Shown: positions 25,601 to 33,541 of the stretch, one piece after another
Layout of the letters: each line of letters begins with the position of its first letter
Numbering within the stretch: the stretch's first letter is position 1
Assembly (NCBI GenBank): GCA_023428645.1
Contig: JAEYXD010000237.1
Span: 1 to 40,577, forward strand
Reading direction: 5' to 3'
Length of the DNA: 40,577 nt
From: Pseudomonadota bacterium
GTDB lineage: Bacteria; Pseudomonadota; Gammaproteobacteria; Steroidobacterales; Steroidobacteraceae
Position numbers and translations under genes: made by a program
Notes under the pieces: generated by a model
Database searches by the model: none
What the model saw: the letters and a program-made list of their open reading frames with translations, nothing else
Told to the model about the DNA's origin: nothing

Positions 25601-25811
25601 CCTGGTTCTCGATGATCTGGGTGATCTTCGTTTCGACGACGGCCGCGGTCGCGCCACGATAGGTCGTGTCGACGCTGACGATGGGCGCGCTGATGTCGGG
25701 GTATTCGCGAACCGGCAGGCGGTCGTACGCCATCAGGCCGATGATCACCAGCAGCAAGCTGATGACCAGCGCGAATACCGGCCTTCGGACCGATACCTCT
25801 GAGATGATCAT
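22662..25811 (-). CDS. RND multidrug efflux permease (HAE1/AcrB type)
   Basis: A 1049-residue inner-membrane proton/drug antiporter. The N-terminus VRRPVFALVISLLLVIIGLMA is the first of 12 membrane segments and is followed by the large periplasmic porter region. The proton relay is present: the Asp pair in IGLVVDDAIVVLENI (TM4), and the Lys in GLAAKNGILIVEFANQLRD (TM10). The second half repeats the fold (FVLALTIVFLVLAAQFESF, GAVVVYGIGFSCLLTLYIVPTLY). It resembles MdtB/MuxB/MexK-type pumps more than AcrB itself, for example in PVREYPDI. The ATG overlaps the adaptor stop codon in ATGA, so both are one operon. No outer-membrane factor gene lies here; a TolC-like protein must come from elsewhere. 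The drug range cannot be read from the sequence. Confidence 0.95.
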   Translation of the reverse strand: MIISEVSVRRPVFALVISLLLVIIGLMAYDRLPVREYPDISAPIVSVDTTYRGATAAVVETKITQIIENQVAGLEGVEKITSSSAEERSRITIEFGLGREIESAANDVRDRVSRVQAQLPDEADPPQISKVDANSDAVLQIDLSSDQRSMLELNDYADRYLIDRFLVVPGVAMTRMIGERRYAMRIWLDRQALAGRRLTVQDIEAALRRENLQLPAGRIESLNREFTLRTDTGFTTEDDFRELVIGRGVDGSLVRLGEVAQVKRDAENFRSLSRTNGVNGITLQIIPTSTANVLDVTRGAQEEMERIRETLPEDIRMEVNIDNSLFVHESINEVMHALSVALILVLVVIYLFMGSLRATIIPAVTIPVSIIAASIVMVIAGYSINVLTLLGAVLAIGLVVDDAIVVLENIMRRMEEGEPALIAAVDGSREIGFAVLATTMVLIAVFLPISYLPGNLGRLFSEFGVTIAAAVVFSALISLTLVPMMTSKFFPQGVQRTGLTVQVERFFHWLSDRYETSLRASVRRPVIGLGLAVGALVLGGVLYKALPSEYAPAEDRAQVQMMVAAPEGSSLAYMDRYLQRIEEIAQDEVRRGNARRVLTRTGGFGSNDVSIGRVVLPLNPWGERDDSATVIMQRLRQRTADLPGVRIAVVQPGGMGQRGGAGSPVRLVLGGPTYEDLVKWRDIVLERAAQNPGLVNLDSDYYERKPQLDVSIDRNRAADLGVSLESVGRTLETMMGSRVVTNYLEGGEEYRVILQARDSDRASPSDLDHIYVRSQTSNELIPLANLVRLTETAGPTDFKRFDRLRAVTISAGMAPGYSMGEAIEFFEQIVREELPPEASVNWDGESREFKRSGGALYVVFVLALTIVFLVLAAQFESFRHPMIIMVTVPLAVTGALLGLFVEGGSINVFSQIGCIMLIGLAAKNGILIVEFANQLRDRGVEFVEAVIEASAIRLRPVLMTSLCTLFGAVPLLLASGAGAESRRAIGAVVVYGIGFSCLLTLYIVPTLYKLLARNSRSPEYVSRMLERVRSAHSAAAEKPATPPPEPESP

Positions 25812-26938
25812 GCAGGCTCCGAGCCTGCCGCCGGGGTCGCCTTCACGGGTGCGCCATCACGCACCTTCTGAGTACCTTCGGTAATGACCGCGTCGCCTTC
25901 CTGCAGCCCGCTCACGATCTCGACTTCGCCCGGACGGCGCCGGCCGGTCTGCACCTGCACTCGCACGGCCTGGCCGTCGCGGACGACGAACACGTACTTG
26001 TTCGTGCCCTCGGGAACGAGCGCTTCCTCGGGAAGCATGAGGGCCGGCACATCGGCGCGGATCAGTTTCACGGTCATGAACATGCCGGGCTTCAGGCGGC
26101 CGTCCTTGTTGTCGATCCGGGCGCGCACGACGATGGCGCGGCTGACCGGATCGAGTCGGCTGTCGATGCTCGATACCTTGCCCGTGAACTCCACGTCCGG
26201 GTACGCGGCGGTCCGCGCGGAAATGCCCAGCCCTTCCTGCAGGGTCGACAGGAACACCTCGGGCACCGAGAAGTCGAGTTTGATGACGCTCGAATCATCG
26301 AGTGTCGTGATGACCGAGCCGGGGGTCACGAAGCCGCCCACGCTCACATTGCGCAGACCGACACGGCCGGCGAAGGGCGCGCGGATGATCGTATCGTTCA
26401 GCTGCGATCGCGCACCGGCCACGCGCGCTTCGTTCGCTTTCAAGGTGGCCTGCAGCTGATCGAGCTGCGCTTCGGAGAGCACCTTCGTCGTGTACAGCTC
26501 ACGGCTGCGCTTGTATTGACTGCGGCTCTCGCTCAACGCCGCTTCGGCTTCGGCCAACGTGGCGCGCGCCTGCTCGCTGTCGAACTCGACGAGCACCTCG
26601 CCCGCCTTGACTTGCTGACCTTCGCGGAAATGGATTGCCGTGACGCGATTGGAGAGCTTCGCCGTAATGTCGACCGCCTCGTTCGCACGAGCGGTGCCCA
26701 CGGCTTCCATTTGTTGGGCGAACGGCTCGCGCTTCAACGTCACGGTGACGACGCTCACCGGGCCGCCGGGGCCGCGCTGTTGCTGACGCATCCCGGCAGC
26801 TGCCTGGGGCCGGCCGCCGACCGACGGCGTACCGCCGGGTGCGGGCGAATCGCCATTGGAAATGGCAAACCAACCGAGTCCGGCGAGCGCGATCACGACG
26901 GCTGCACCGACTGCAATGCTGCGAAGATTAACGATCAT
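25808..26938 (-). CDS. RND efflux periplasmic adaptor subunit (membrane fusion protein)
   Basis: A 376-residue adaptor that links the RND permease to an outer-membrane channel. The N-terminal hydrophobic stretch (about 8-26) without a lipobox cysteine suggests a signal anchor. A Gly/Pro/Gln-rich linker follows. The lipoyl half-motifs are AKLSNRVTAIHFREGQQVKAGEVLVEFD and APFAGRVGLRNVSVGGFVTPG (read as two split parts), with an alpha-helical hairpin between them (LAEAEAALSESRSQYKR to VAGARSQL). The beta-barrel and membrane-proximal domains end the protein (RLKPGMFMTVKL, EGDAVITEGTQKVRDGAPV). GGGGA lies upstream of the ATG. It is the first gene of the two-gene operon and overlaps the permease gene by four bases. 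Confidence 0.93.
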   Translation of the reverse strand: MIVNLRSIAVGAAVVIALAGLGWFAISNGDSPAPGGTPSVGGRPQAAAGMRQQQRGPGGPVSVVTVTLKREPFAQQMEAVGTARANEAVDITAKLSNRVTAIHFREGQQVKAGEVLVEFDSEQARATLAEAEAALSESRSQYKRSRELYTTKVLSEAQLDQLQATLKANEARVAGARSQLNDTIIRAPFAGRVGLRNVSVGGFVTPGSVITTLDDSSVIKLDFSVPEVFLSTLQEGLGISARTAAYPDVEFTGKVSSIDSRLDPVSRAIVVRARIDNKDGRLKPGMFMTVKLIRADVPALMLPEEALVPEGTNKYVFVVRDGQAVRVQVQTGRRRPGEVEIVSGLQEGDAVITEGTQKVRDGAPVKATPAAGSEPA

Positions 26939-27266
26939 TGAAGATTCCCCATCGACGCTCTCACGCCGAAGGGCACGAGCTGTGGACGAAACGGACGATA
27001 CGCGGAAGTCACACGCAAAAACGTAACGAATTGCGAATGACCGGCGCGGCGAACAAGGGTTCGGCGCAAGTTAGCCGCGGCACCCCTTGGAGGCTGTAAA
27101 GAATCGTAAATTCAATATGTTCCGACCACAACCCTCCAGATTGCGCAGGCGCAAACCGGATGTGCACGGAAGCTGTGCATGGCGGGAAGTTGACGGCCCA
27201 TGTGCGGGCGCGATTGAAGCGGGTCGCCACGTGGTGCGTAAACGACCCCCTTCACAACTCCGCATC
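26939..27266. other. Intergenic region between cysK and the RND operon
   Basis: No gene is seen in these 328 bases. The region should hold the cysK 3' end and the RND operon promoter. Small palindromes are visible: TTGCGC-AG-GCGCAA at about 27138-27151, and TGCAC with GTGCA near 27160-27176. Either could be a regulator site or part of a cysK terminator, though no T-run follows. Confidence 0.5.
27103..27131 (-). promoter_or_regulatory. Candidate sigma-70 promoter of the RND operon
   Basis: On the minus strand TTGTGG (-35, 27126-27131) and TACGAT (-10, 27103-27108) are 17 bases apart in an A/T-rich patch. Transcription would start near 27096, giving a leader of about 160 bases before the adaptor ATG. 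The match is moderate (three and four of six). Confidence 0.3.
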
Positions 27267-28223
27267 TCATCTGGTCGATGCGGCGGGCTCTTCGTCGGAC
27301 GCGTCTGGAATGCCTTCGAAGAGCGCGGTCGTGAGATAGCGCTCGCCCGTGTCCGGGAGCATCGCCAGGATCACCGAGCCTTGCGGCGCTTTCGCCGCTA
27401 CCTTGAGCGCCGCCGCAAACGTGCCGCCCGCCGAGATGCCGACGAAAATGCCCTCTTTCGCGGCGAGACTGCGTGCGGTTTGGATCGCTTCGTCGTCGGT
27501 GACCGGGAGGATCTCATCCGGCACCGAGCGGTTCAGCACGGCCGGCACGAAGTCCGGCGTCCAGCCCTGGATCTTGTGCGGCTTGAACTCGGCGCCGGAC
27601 AGCAGCGCGGCCGCCGCGGGCTCGGTCGCGATGATTTTCACGTCCGGGCGCGCCTTCTTGATCATCTCGCCCGCGCCGGTGAGCGTGCCGCCCGTGCCCC
27701 AGCCCGTCACCCAAAAATCGAGGCGCTTGCCCGCGAAGTCACTCAGGATTTCCGGACCGGTCGTGTTGCGGTGATAGTCGGGGTTCGCGGCATTCTCGAA
27801 CTGGCGCGCGAGGAACCAGCCGTGCTTGCGCGACAGCTCCTCGGCTTTACGCACCATTCCCGAGCCGCGCTCCGCGGCCGGCGTGAGAATGACCTTCGCG
27901 CCGAGCATGCGCATGATCTTGCGACGCTCGATCGAGAACGTCTCGGCCATCACGGCCACGAACGGATAGCCCTTCGCCGCGCACACCATCGCCAGCGCGA
28001 TGCCCGTGTTGCCGCTCGTCGCCTCGACCACGGTCTGGCCGGGCTGCAATGCACCGCGCCGCTCCGCATCTTCGATGATCGCGATCGCGAGTCGATCCTT
28101 CACCGAACTCATTGGATTGAAGAACTCGCATTTGACGTACATCGTGACGTGCGCCGGAGCGAGCCGATTGATTTTGACGATGGGCGTGCGGCCGATCGTT
28201 CCCAGGATGTTGTCGTAGATCAT
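27267..28223 (-). CDS. cysK: Cysteine synthase A (O-acetylserine sulfhydrylase)
   Basis: A 318-residue PLP enzyme that makes cysteine from O-acetylserine and sulfide. The PLP lysine is Lys42 in NPMSSVKDRLA. The substrate loop TSGNTGIALA, the phosphate-binding GWGTGGTLTG, the second-half GISAGGTFAAAL, and the C-terminal LPDTGERYLTTALF are all CysK marks. The last of these, with the length, favours CysK over CysM. The N-terminus (MIYDNILGTIGRTPIVKINRL) is typical, supporting the ATG at 28223. It is cytoplasmic. No other cysteine-biosynthesis gene lies near. The next gene upstream, phaC, is 142 bp away on the same strand and functionally unrelated. Confidence 0.94.
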   Translation of the reverse strand: MIYDNILGTIGRTPIVKINRLAPAHVTMYVKCEFFNPMSSVKDRLAIAIIEDAERRGALQPGQTVVEATSGNTGIALAMVCAAKGYPFVAVMAETFSIERRKIMRMLGAKVILTPAAERGSGMVRKAEELSRKHGWFLARQFENAANPDYHRNTTGPEILSDFAGKRLDFWVTGWGTGGTLTGAGEMIKKARPDVKIIATEPAAAALLSGAEFKPHKIQGWTPDFVPAVLNRSVPDEILPVTDDEAIQTARSLAAKEGIFVGISAGGTFAAALKVAAKAPQGSVILAMLPDTGERYLTTALFEGIPDASDEEPAASTR

Positions 28224-28365
28224 GGGGCGTTACTCGTGAAAGGGAGATGGGAAGCGCGGACGATGCAACAACAGATTGTGGGCTGGCGAAAACATCGTCA
28301 ACTGCGCTTTTGGGTTATCGAGTCAGCATGTTTCGTTATCGTGATCGCGCGCGTGATCGCACTGC

Positions 28366-29505
28366 TCACGTCGATACGGTCGCACGGCGCCGTGGGAGCG
28401 GGCGTGGGAATGCCTTGCGGCTCGGCCGACGCGGCTCGCGCGCGTGGAGCCAGGTCGCGATGCGCTCGGGAATCTCGCGCTGCGCGGAGCCGCTCACGTA
28501 GATGCCAATGTGACCGCCGCGAAATTCGTGCTCGGTGTAGTCGCGGCTGCCGATCAGACCGGCGAGCGGCTTGCTCGCGGACGGCGGCACGAGATGATCC
28601 TGGCTCGCGTAGATGTTCAGGACCGGCATCGTGATACGCCCGAGGTCGACGCCGCGGCCGGCCAGCTCGAGCGAGCCCGCGGCGAGACGATTTTCCTTCA
28701 GGAACCACTGCATGAATTGCCGGAACATCTCGCCAGGCTGATCGGGGCTGTCGAAGATCCACTTCTCCATGCGCAGGAAATTCTCGAGCGCGTGCGGGTC
28801 CTCGATGTGATCCATGAGATCCACATACTTCTGGCTCGTCAGCCGAAACGGCATCAGGCCGAGAAACAGCGCATTCAGCATGTCGCCGGGCACGTTGCCG
28901 GTCGCGGCCACGAGCTGCGCGAGATCGACGTGCTCGGACCATTTCGTGAGCAGATTGTCCGGCGTTCGAAAATCCACCGGCGTCACCATCGTGATGAGAT
29001 TGCGAACGCGCTGCGGCTCGAGGGCCGTGAAACACAGCGACAGCGTGCCACCCTGACAGACGCCGAGCAGATTGAGCGCGTCGTGGCCGCTCGCCGCGCA
29101 CACCGCCTCGACGCAGCGCGGCAAGTAGCGCAGCACGTAGTCGCTCACTTCCAAGTAGCGATCCGCGCCGTCGGGGTAACCCCAATCGATGAGATACACA
29201 TCGAGGCCGCGATCGAGCAGCCGGCGGATGAGCGAGCGGTCTGCCTGCAAATCCATCATGTAAGGCCGATTCACGAGCGCGTAACAGATCAGCACGGGAA
29301 CGCGCACACGGTCCTCGTCCGGTACGGTTGCGACCGGGCGGTAGCGATAGACCGTCAGCTTGTCGAGCGCGAACACGGCGTCCTTCGGCGCGCCCCCGAT
29401 CGTGACGTCACCGACGGCTGCTAGCGCGCTCAAGCCGCGCGTCACGCGCTGCGCGAACGCCTGCATCTCCTGCGCGATCTTGTCGTGATCGACGTGCTGC
29501 TTCAT
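28366..29505 (-). CDS. phaC: Class III PHA synthase catalytic subunit PhaC
   Basis: The catalytic subunit that polymerises 3-hydroxyacyl-CoA into polyhydroxyalkanoate on the granule surface. The lipase-like box is LLGVCQGGTL with nucleophile Cys150; Asp303 in YASQDHLVPP and His332 in GGHIGIYV complete the triad, matching Cys149, Asp302 and His331 of the Allochromatium enzyme. The size (379 residues) and the adjacent phaE gene show the two-subunit class III type, which prefers short-chain substrates. About 24 residues after the normal end are basic and Pro/Arg-rich (PRRPSRKAFPRPLPRRR). The ATG at 29505 overlaps the phaE stop codon in ATGA, so the two subunits are translationally coupled. No phaA or phaB is seen in this window. 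Confidence 0.95.
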   Translation of the reverse strand: MKQHVDHDKIAQEMQAFAQRVTRGLSALAAVGDVTIGGAPKDAVFALDKLTVYRYRPVATVPDEDRVRVPVLICYALVNRPYMMDLQADRSLIRRLLDRGLDVYLIDWGYPDGADRYLEVSDYVLRYLPRCVEAVCAASGHDALNLLGVCQGGTLSLCFTALEPQRVRNLITMVTPVDFRTPDNLLTKWSEHVDLAQLVAATGNVPGDMLNALFLGLMPFRLTSQKYVDLMDHIEDPHALENFLRMEKWIFDSPDQPGEMFRQFMQWFLKENRLAAGSLELAGRGVDLGRITMPVLNIYASQDHLVPPSASKPLAGLIGSRDYTEHEFRGGHIGIYVSGSAQREIPERIATWLHAREPRRPSRKAFPRPLPRRRATVST

Positions 29506-30302
29506 CGGGACCGCGCCTTCGCTTTGCGGGAGCGCTCGGCTTGTTTGCGCGGTGCGGCCGGGCGTCGCGCGGGCGCGCTGCGCAGACGCTCGACCTCGCG
29601 CGTGAGCTCGCGCACTTGACGATGCAATGAGTTCAGCTCCGAACGGGTCGGCAGATCGAACTGCTTGAGCGCTTGTTCGAGCACGGTCTGAACGCGGATG
29701 CGCAGCCGCATCGTCGCGTTGCCGAGCTCCGCTTGCAGCTTCGAATACGCATGACTGTGCGCCAGCTCGCCATAGACTCGCTCACCGCAGTCGACCCACA
29801 AGTCGTACAGCTCGCGGAAGCTCTCGAGCGGCTGCGTGCGCTCGCGCACTCGTTGTTCGAGCAGGTCGAGGGCATCGAGCTGAACCTTCGCGAGCACCGA
29901 GCGCAGCTCGTGCTCGAGTCGCTTGCATTCCGCATGCGCGGCCGCGAGCTCGCGCCATGCTTCGGTCTGCTCGCGCGCCAGACCAACGGGCGGTAAGCGC
30001 TGCAAGAAATCGGCGGCCTGCTCGGCGACGTGCGACTGGAACATGGTGGCCTGGGTCCAGACCGCCGCCATCGTGTTGCCGATGTCGAACGGATCGAGCG
30101 TGGGCGCTGCGCCGGGCGCGCCCACGCCAGCGAATCGACGCATGCCGTCGAGGACCGCCTTGCCCGCCTCGACCCAGCGTTCGCCGAACTCCGCCGCTTC
30201 CGAGTCGCCCGCCTGAGCCTGCGCGCCTCGCGCGAGCATGTCGCGCTGGCGCGAGATCCAGGCGGCGACCCAATCGCCGTCGTGTGTCTGTCGATCCGTC
30301 AT
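29502..30302 (-). CDS. phaE: Class III PHA synthase accessory subunit PhaE
   Basis: A 266-residue partner needed by PhaC for full activity. The central and C-terminal parts carry the PhaE pattern: SFRELYDLWVDCGERVYGELA, HSHAYSKLQAELGNATMRLR and LPTRSELNSLHRQVRELTREV. The last helix forms a coiled coil, followed by a Lys/Arg-rich tail (RKQAERSRKAKARSR). The N-terminal third is more variable and Ala-rich. It has no catalytic motif. The ATG at 30302 begins the phaE-phaC operon; phaR is divergent with about 250 bp between start codons, a common arrangement for PhaR-regulated genes. PhaE subunits vary much in length, and this one is short to average. Confidence 0.92.
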   Translation of the reverse strand: MTDRQTHDGDWVAAWISRQRDMLARGAQAQAGDSEAAEFGERWVEAGKAVLDGMRRFAGVGAPGAAPTLDPFDIGNTMAAVWTQATMFQSHVAEQAADFLQRLPPVGLAREQTEAWRELAAAHAECKRLEHELRSVLAKVQLDALDLLEQRVRERTQPLESFRELYDLWVDCGERVYGELAHSHAYSKLQAELGNATMRLRIRVQTVLEQALKQFDLPTRSELNSLHRQVRELTREVERLRSAPARRPAAPRKQAERSRKAKARSR

Positions 30303-30553
30303 CGATGGTCTAAATAATGAGTGCGGCTGCTAACGAGCGCCGTATCGAGTCTGCCCGTGCGCTGGCCTGTGTTGCGGCGCCAAAAGAGCGTCGTTACAGT
30401 AGCCCGCCCTCGCCTCGAGGTCCGCGCGACTACGGCCCGCCGTATTGTCACAGAAACGGCCCGTATGCGGGGCGGGAAAGCGGGCCAGTCGCAGGCGGAT
30501 TCCCCAGGAGCACCGTTCGCAGCGTAGGCGGATTGACGGTTAGAGGCCGAAGC
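30303..30553. other. Divergent phaE/phaR intergenic region
   Basis: A 251-bp region between two divergent start codons. A frame runs through it into phaR, but it is rich in Arg, Pro and Ser, and the PhaR family begins later, so it is taken as non-coding. It should hold both promoters and any PhaR binding site; no clear PhaR operator was recognised. Confidence 0.55.
30372..30400 (+). promoter_or_regulatory. Candidate sigma-70 promoter of phaR
   Basis: TTGCGG (30372-30377) and TACAGT (30395-30400) are 17 bases apart on the plus strand, about 155 bases before the phaR ATG. The hexamers match three and four of six positions, so this is a moderate candidate. Confidence 0.3.
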
Positions 30554-31072
30554 ATGAGTGCAGAACGCTTGATCAAGAAGTACGCAAACCGTCGCCTGTA
30601 CGATGCGTCACAGAGCCGTCACATCACGCTCGATGACATTCGCGCAATGGTAACAGCGGGCGAGCGTGTGAAAGTGATCGAGGACAAGACGAACGAGGAC
30701 ATCACGCGACTGATCCTGCTGCAGGTCATCGCGGATCAGGAGCAGTTCGGCCGGCCGATCCTCTCGACGCAGCTGTTGGAATCGTTGATTCGCTTCTATG
30801 GCAATTCGCTGCAGGGATTCCTGAGCACGTATCTCGAAAAGAGCGTCGAAACGTTCATGCGTCAACAGGAGGTCGTGCAGTCGCAGCTGGCGCGCATGAT
30901 GACGAGCGCGCCCTTGAGCGCGATGTCCGAGCTCACGCGTCACAATCTCGAAATGTGGGGCAAGCTGCAGGAGAACATGCTCGCCGCCTTCACACCGCCA
31001 CATTCGCAGCCGCCTGCGCCCGAGCCGCAGGGCAAGAGCACTGAAGACGAAGAAGGCAAGGGAACCGGCTAG
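30554..31072 (+). CDS. phaR: PHA synthesis repressor PhaR
   Basis: A 172-residue DNA- and polymer-binding regulator that represses phasin and PHA genes until granules form. The N-terminal DNA-binding domain is textbook: IKKYANRRLYDASQSRHITLDDI, then VKVIEDKTNEDITRLILLQVI. The second domain follows (PILSTQLLESLIRFYGNSLQGFLSTYLE, then FMRQQEVVQSQLARM). The C-terminus is Pro/Glu-rich. The ATG at 30554 has AGAGG eight or so bases upstream and fits the family start, although the frame is open further upstream. It is divergent from phaE-phaC. The next gene, glgA, starts 67 bp downstream on the same strand, so co-transcription with glycogen synthase is possible. Confidence 0.95.
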   Translation: MSAERLIKKYANRRLYDASQSRHITLDDIRAMVTAGERVKVIEDKTNEDITRLILLQVIADQEQFGRPILSTQLLESLIRFYGNSLQGFLSTYLEKSVETFMRQQEVVQSQLARMMTSAPLSAMSELTRHNLEMWGKLQENMLAAFTPPHSQPPAPEPQGKSTEDEEGKGTG

Positions 31073-31139
31073 CGGCCCGGCGTGTACGTCTAGTGCACCG
31101 CCACGAATGCCAAGAACGCCACGGACACTCGTTTAGCTC

Positions 31140-32585
31140 ATGCGGATCTGTTTTGTCGCTTCCGAGATAGCCCCTCTTGCGAAAACCGGCGGCCTGGCCG
31201 ACGTGGCCGGTGCGCTGCCGCGGCATTTGCAGGCATTGGGCCATGACATCCGGCTGTTCATGCCGTTGTATTCGAGCATCGGCTTGTCGGCGCTCGGCGC
31301 GTCCCATGTCGATGTCGCGCAGGACGTGCCGCTCGAGCTCGGCGCGCACTCCTACCGTTTTTCGCTGCTGGAAGCACGGCTGCCGGGCTCCACGGTACCT
31401 CTCTACTTGGTTCATTGCCCGGCGGTCTTCGATCGGCCGTCGATCTACACCACCGCGACCGACGAGCATTTGCGCTTTCTGGTGCTGCAGCGTGCGGCGC
31501 TCGAGTCGTGTCAACGGCTGCAGTTCGCGCCGGACATCGTCCATTGCAACGACTGGCATACGGCGCTCATTCCGACATTGCTGAAGACGGCGTACGCGTG
31601 GGACCAGCTGTTCGCGCGGGCGAAGACGGTCATGTCGATTCACAACATCGGCTATCAAGGCGTGTTTCCCGCGGCGACGATGTACGACGTCGGCACGGAC
31701 ATTCGTTGGATCGTCGATCCGATCGTCGCGCCGAGCGGCACGATCAATTGGCTGCGCGAGGGCATTCGTCTGGCCGATCGAGTATCGACGGTGAGCCCGA
31801 CGTATGCGCAGGAAATCCGCACGCCCACCGGCTCACATGGTCTCGATTTCGTATTGCGCGCGCGCCCGGACGGTGTGATCGGCATTCTGAACGGGGTCGA
31901 CTACGACGAATGGGATCCGGCGACCGACCGTTATTTGAAGCATCGCTATTCGCGCGACGACATGGCGGGCAAGGCGGCGACGAAGCGCGCGCTTCTGGAT
32001 TGGATGAATCTGTCGGTGGGGCCCGCGACACCGCTGCTGGGGATCGTGTCGCGCATGACCGTGCAGAAGGGCTTCGATCTACTGTTCGATTCGCTGCCCG
32101 ACATTCTGATCAATCGCGACGTGGCGCTCGTCGCGCTCGGCAGCGGCGACGCTCGGTACGAGAATTTTTTCGCGCAATTGCAGCATCGCTTTCCGGATCG
32201 TGTGGTGTTCCACCGCGGCTATAGCGAGGAGCTCTCGCACTTCATCGAGGCGGCGAGCGACATGTTCCTGATGCCGTCGCAGTACGAGCCGTGCGGTCTG
32301 AATCAGATGTACAGCTTGAAATACGGGACGGTGCCGATCGTTCGCCGCACGGGCGGGCTCGCGGATTCGGTTCAGATGTGGGATGCGGCGACGGGCACGG
32401 GGACGGGAATCGTGTTCAACGACTTCGATGTTCCGGCGGTGCGCTGGGCGATTCATACGGCGCTCGATCTCTACCACGACACCGAGAGTTGGCGGCAGAT
32501 CGTGCGCAACGCGATGGCGCAGGACTTCTCCTGGGATCGGCAGGCGGTCGAGTACGAGCGGATGTATCGAGGACTCGTCGGCTGA
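31140..32585 (+). CDS. glgA: Glycogen synthase GlgA
   Basis: A 481-residue GT5 glycosyltransferase that extends alpha-1,4-glucan from ADP-glucose. The N-terminal ADP-glucose site KTGGLADVAGALP (Lys15) is intact. DIVHCNDWHTALIP and SIHNIGYQGVFP mark the first Rossmann domain. The second domain has SRMTVQKGFDLL and the donor-binding YEPCGLNQMYSLKYGTVPIVRRTGGLADSV (given here as family blocks). The length fits (E. coli 477). No strong ribosome site precedes the ATG. The gene follows phaR by 67 bp. Its product depends on ADP-glucose from GlgC, encoded 1.7 kb away on the opposite strand; branching enzyme and phosphorylase genes are not in the window. Confidence 0.95.
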   Translation: MRICFVASEIAPLAKTGGLADVAGALPRHLQALGHDIRLFMPLYSSIGLSALGASHVDVAQDVPLELGAHSYRFSLLEARLPGSTVPLYLVHCPAVFDRPSIYTTATDEHLRFLVLQRAALESCQRLQFAPDIVHCNDWHTALIPTLLKTAYAWDQLFARAKTVMSIHNIGYQGVFPAATMYDVGTDIRWIVDPIVAPSGTINWLREGIRLADRVSTVSPTYAQEIRTPTGSHGLDFVLRARPDGVIGILNGVDYDEWDPATDRYLKHRYSRDDMAGKAATKRALLDWMNLSVGPATPLLGIVSRMTVQKGFDLLFDSLPDILINRDVALVALGSGDARYENFFAQLQHRFPDRVVFHRGYSEELSHFIEAASDMFLMPSQYEPCGLNQMYSLKYGTVPIVRRTGGLADSVQMWDAATGTGTGIVFNDFDVPAVRWAIHTALDLYHDTESWRQIVRNAMAQDFSWDRQAVEYERMYRGLVG

Positions 32586-32656
32586 TGACCTCGTCCGATG
32601 GCGGGCTCGCTGGGAATCGGCACTTCGCCTGAGCGCGCTCGCTCGTGACGAGCCGT

Positions 32657-32713
32657 CACTTCGACCGGTATGAGTCGGCATTTCGACCGGTTATGGGTCG
32701 GCACTTCGACCGG
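32657..32713. repeat. Three 22/23-bp repeats
   Basis: CACTTCGACCGG occurs at 32657-32668 and 32702-32713, with CATTTCGACCGG at 32679-32690, each within a longer similar unit (GTCGGCACTTCGACCGG). A diverged copy, TCGGCACTTCGCC, starts at 32617. Short repeats spaced by about one helix-pair turn resemble the multiple terminal repeats at IS21-family ends; no transposase gene is present, so this would be a remnant at most. Confidence 0.6.
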
Positions 32714-33011
32714 CCGCGCGCGCCCTTCGGGCCCGCAACCGCCTAGGTCAGGGGGTACGGCTTGGCGCCGAGCCCCGAATGCTCATCACAGCTTCCTCTG
32801 GACGTGCCCGCAACATCTGGCCTTCCCGCTCTCATGCGCATGGCAACCCGCATGAGCGACCCGCCATCCGGATGACGGGAGGGCCCGCTCGACTGAGCCC
32901 TTCCCACCACGACCGCAGTTCGCGCCAATCCGTACCCCCTGCCCTCTCGGTTGCGAAAGAGCGCGCTCCGATTCCCACTCTGTACGCAAGCGCCCCACGC
33001 CAACGTCTTCG
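32706..33011 (+). repeat. Large repeat, copy 1 (inverted partner at 33228-33541)
   Basis: By eye this copy aligns with the reverse complement of 33228-33541. The core 32768-32920 matches 33331-33482 at roughly nine in ten positions; the flanks are less alike but still alignable. Inside is a 193-bp unit, 32749-32941, whose ends CAGGGGGTACGGCTTGGCGC and its inverted copy at 32922-32941 match at 19 of 20 positions. An 8-bp hairpin (CTCATGCG/CGCATGAG) and a GGGAGGGC/GCCC-type hairpin lie within. Confidence 0.8.
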
Positions 33012-33166
33012 ATGAACCTTCCCGTGAGGTTTCGCTCTGCGCATCGCATCGCATTCTTTTGCCCATCGACGGTCCTCGCACACGTCCATCACTCGCGAAA
33101 AGATGGGATTCGGGCAGCCGCGATGTGCATCTGAACGCAGCGCACGCAGCAAGCGGCAGAACGGCA

Positions 33167-33221
<55 letters not shown>

Positions 33222-33227
33222 AGCGTG

Positions 33228-33541
33228 CGCTGAAGGACGTTGGCGTGCATATCGATCATTGAACGTGCGCCGTGGGGAGAGTGCAGCGCGCTCTTCGCAA
33301 TCGGAGAGGGCGGGGTGAGCGTCTTGGCAAACTGCGGTCGTGGTGGGAAGGGCCCAGTCGAGCGGGCCCTCCCGTCCTCCGGATGGCACGTCGCTCATGC
33401 GGGTTGCCGAAGCGTGAGAGCGGGAAAGCCAGATGTTGCGGGCACGTCCAGAAGAAGCTGTGATGAGCTTGCGGGGCTCAGGCCAAGACGCTCACCCCGG
33501 CCTAGGCCGATTGCAGCCCGAAGGGCGCGCGCGGTCGACGC
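33228..33541 (-). repeat. Large repeat, copy 2 (inverted partner of 32706-33011)
   Basis: The inverted second copy. It contains a 189-bp unit, 33311-33499, with perfect 18-bp inverted ends: CGGGGTGAGCGTCTTGGC at 33311-33328 and its reverse complement at 33482-33499. These end sequences differ from those of copy 1, yet pair within the copy. The internal hairpin GGGCCC..GGGCCC (around 33350-33379) is also kept. Confidence 0.8.

Noticed and set aside
30317..30553. A 79-residue N-terminal extension of PhaR
   Set aside because: The segment is low in protein character and the family begins at the ATG at 30554 with its own ribosome site.
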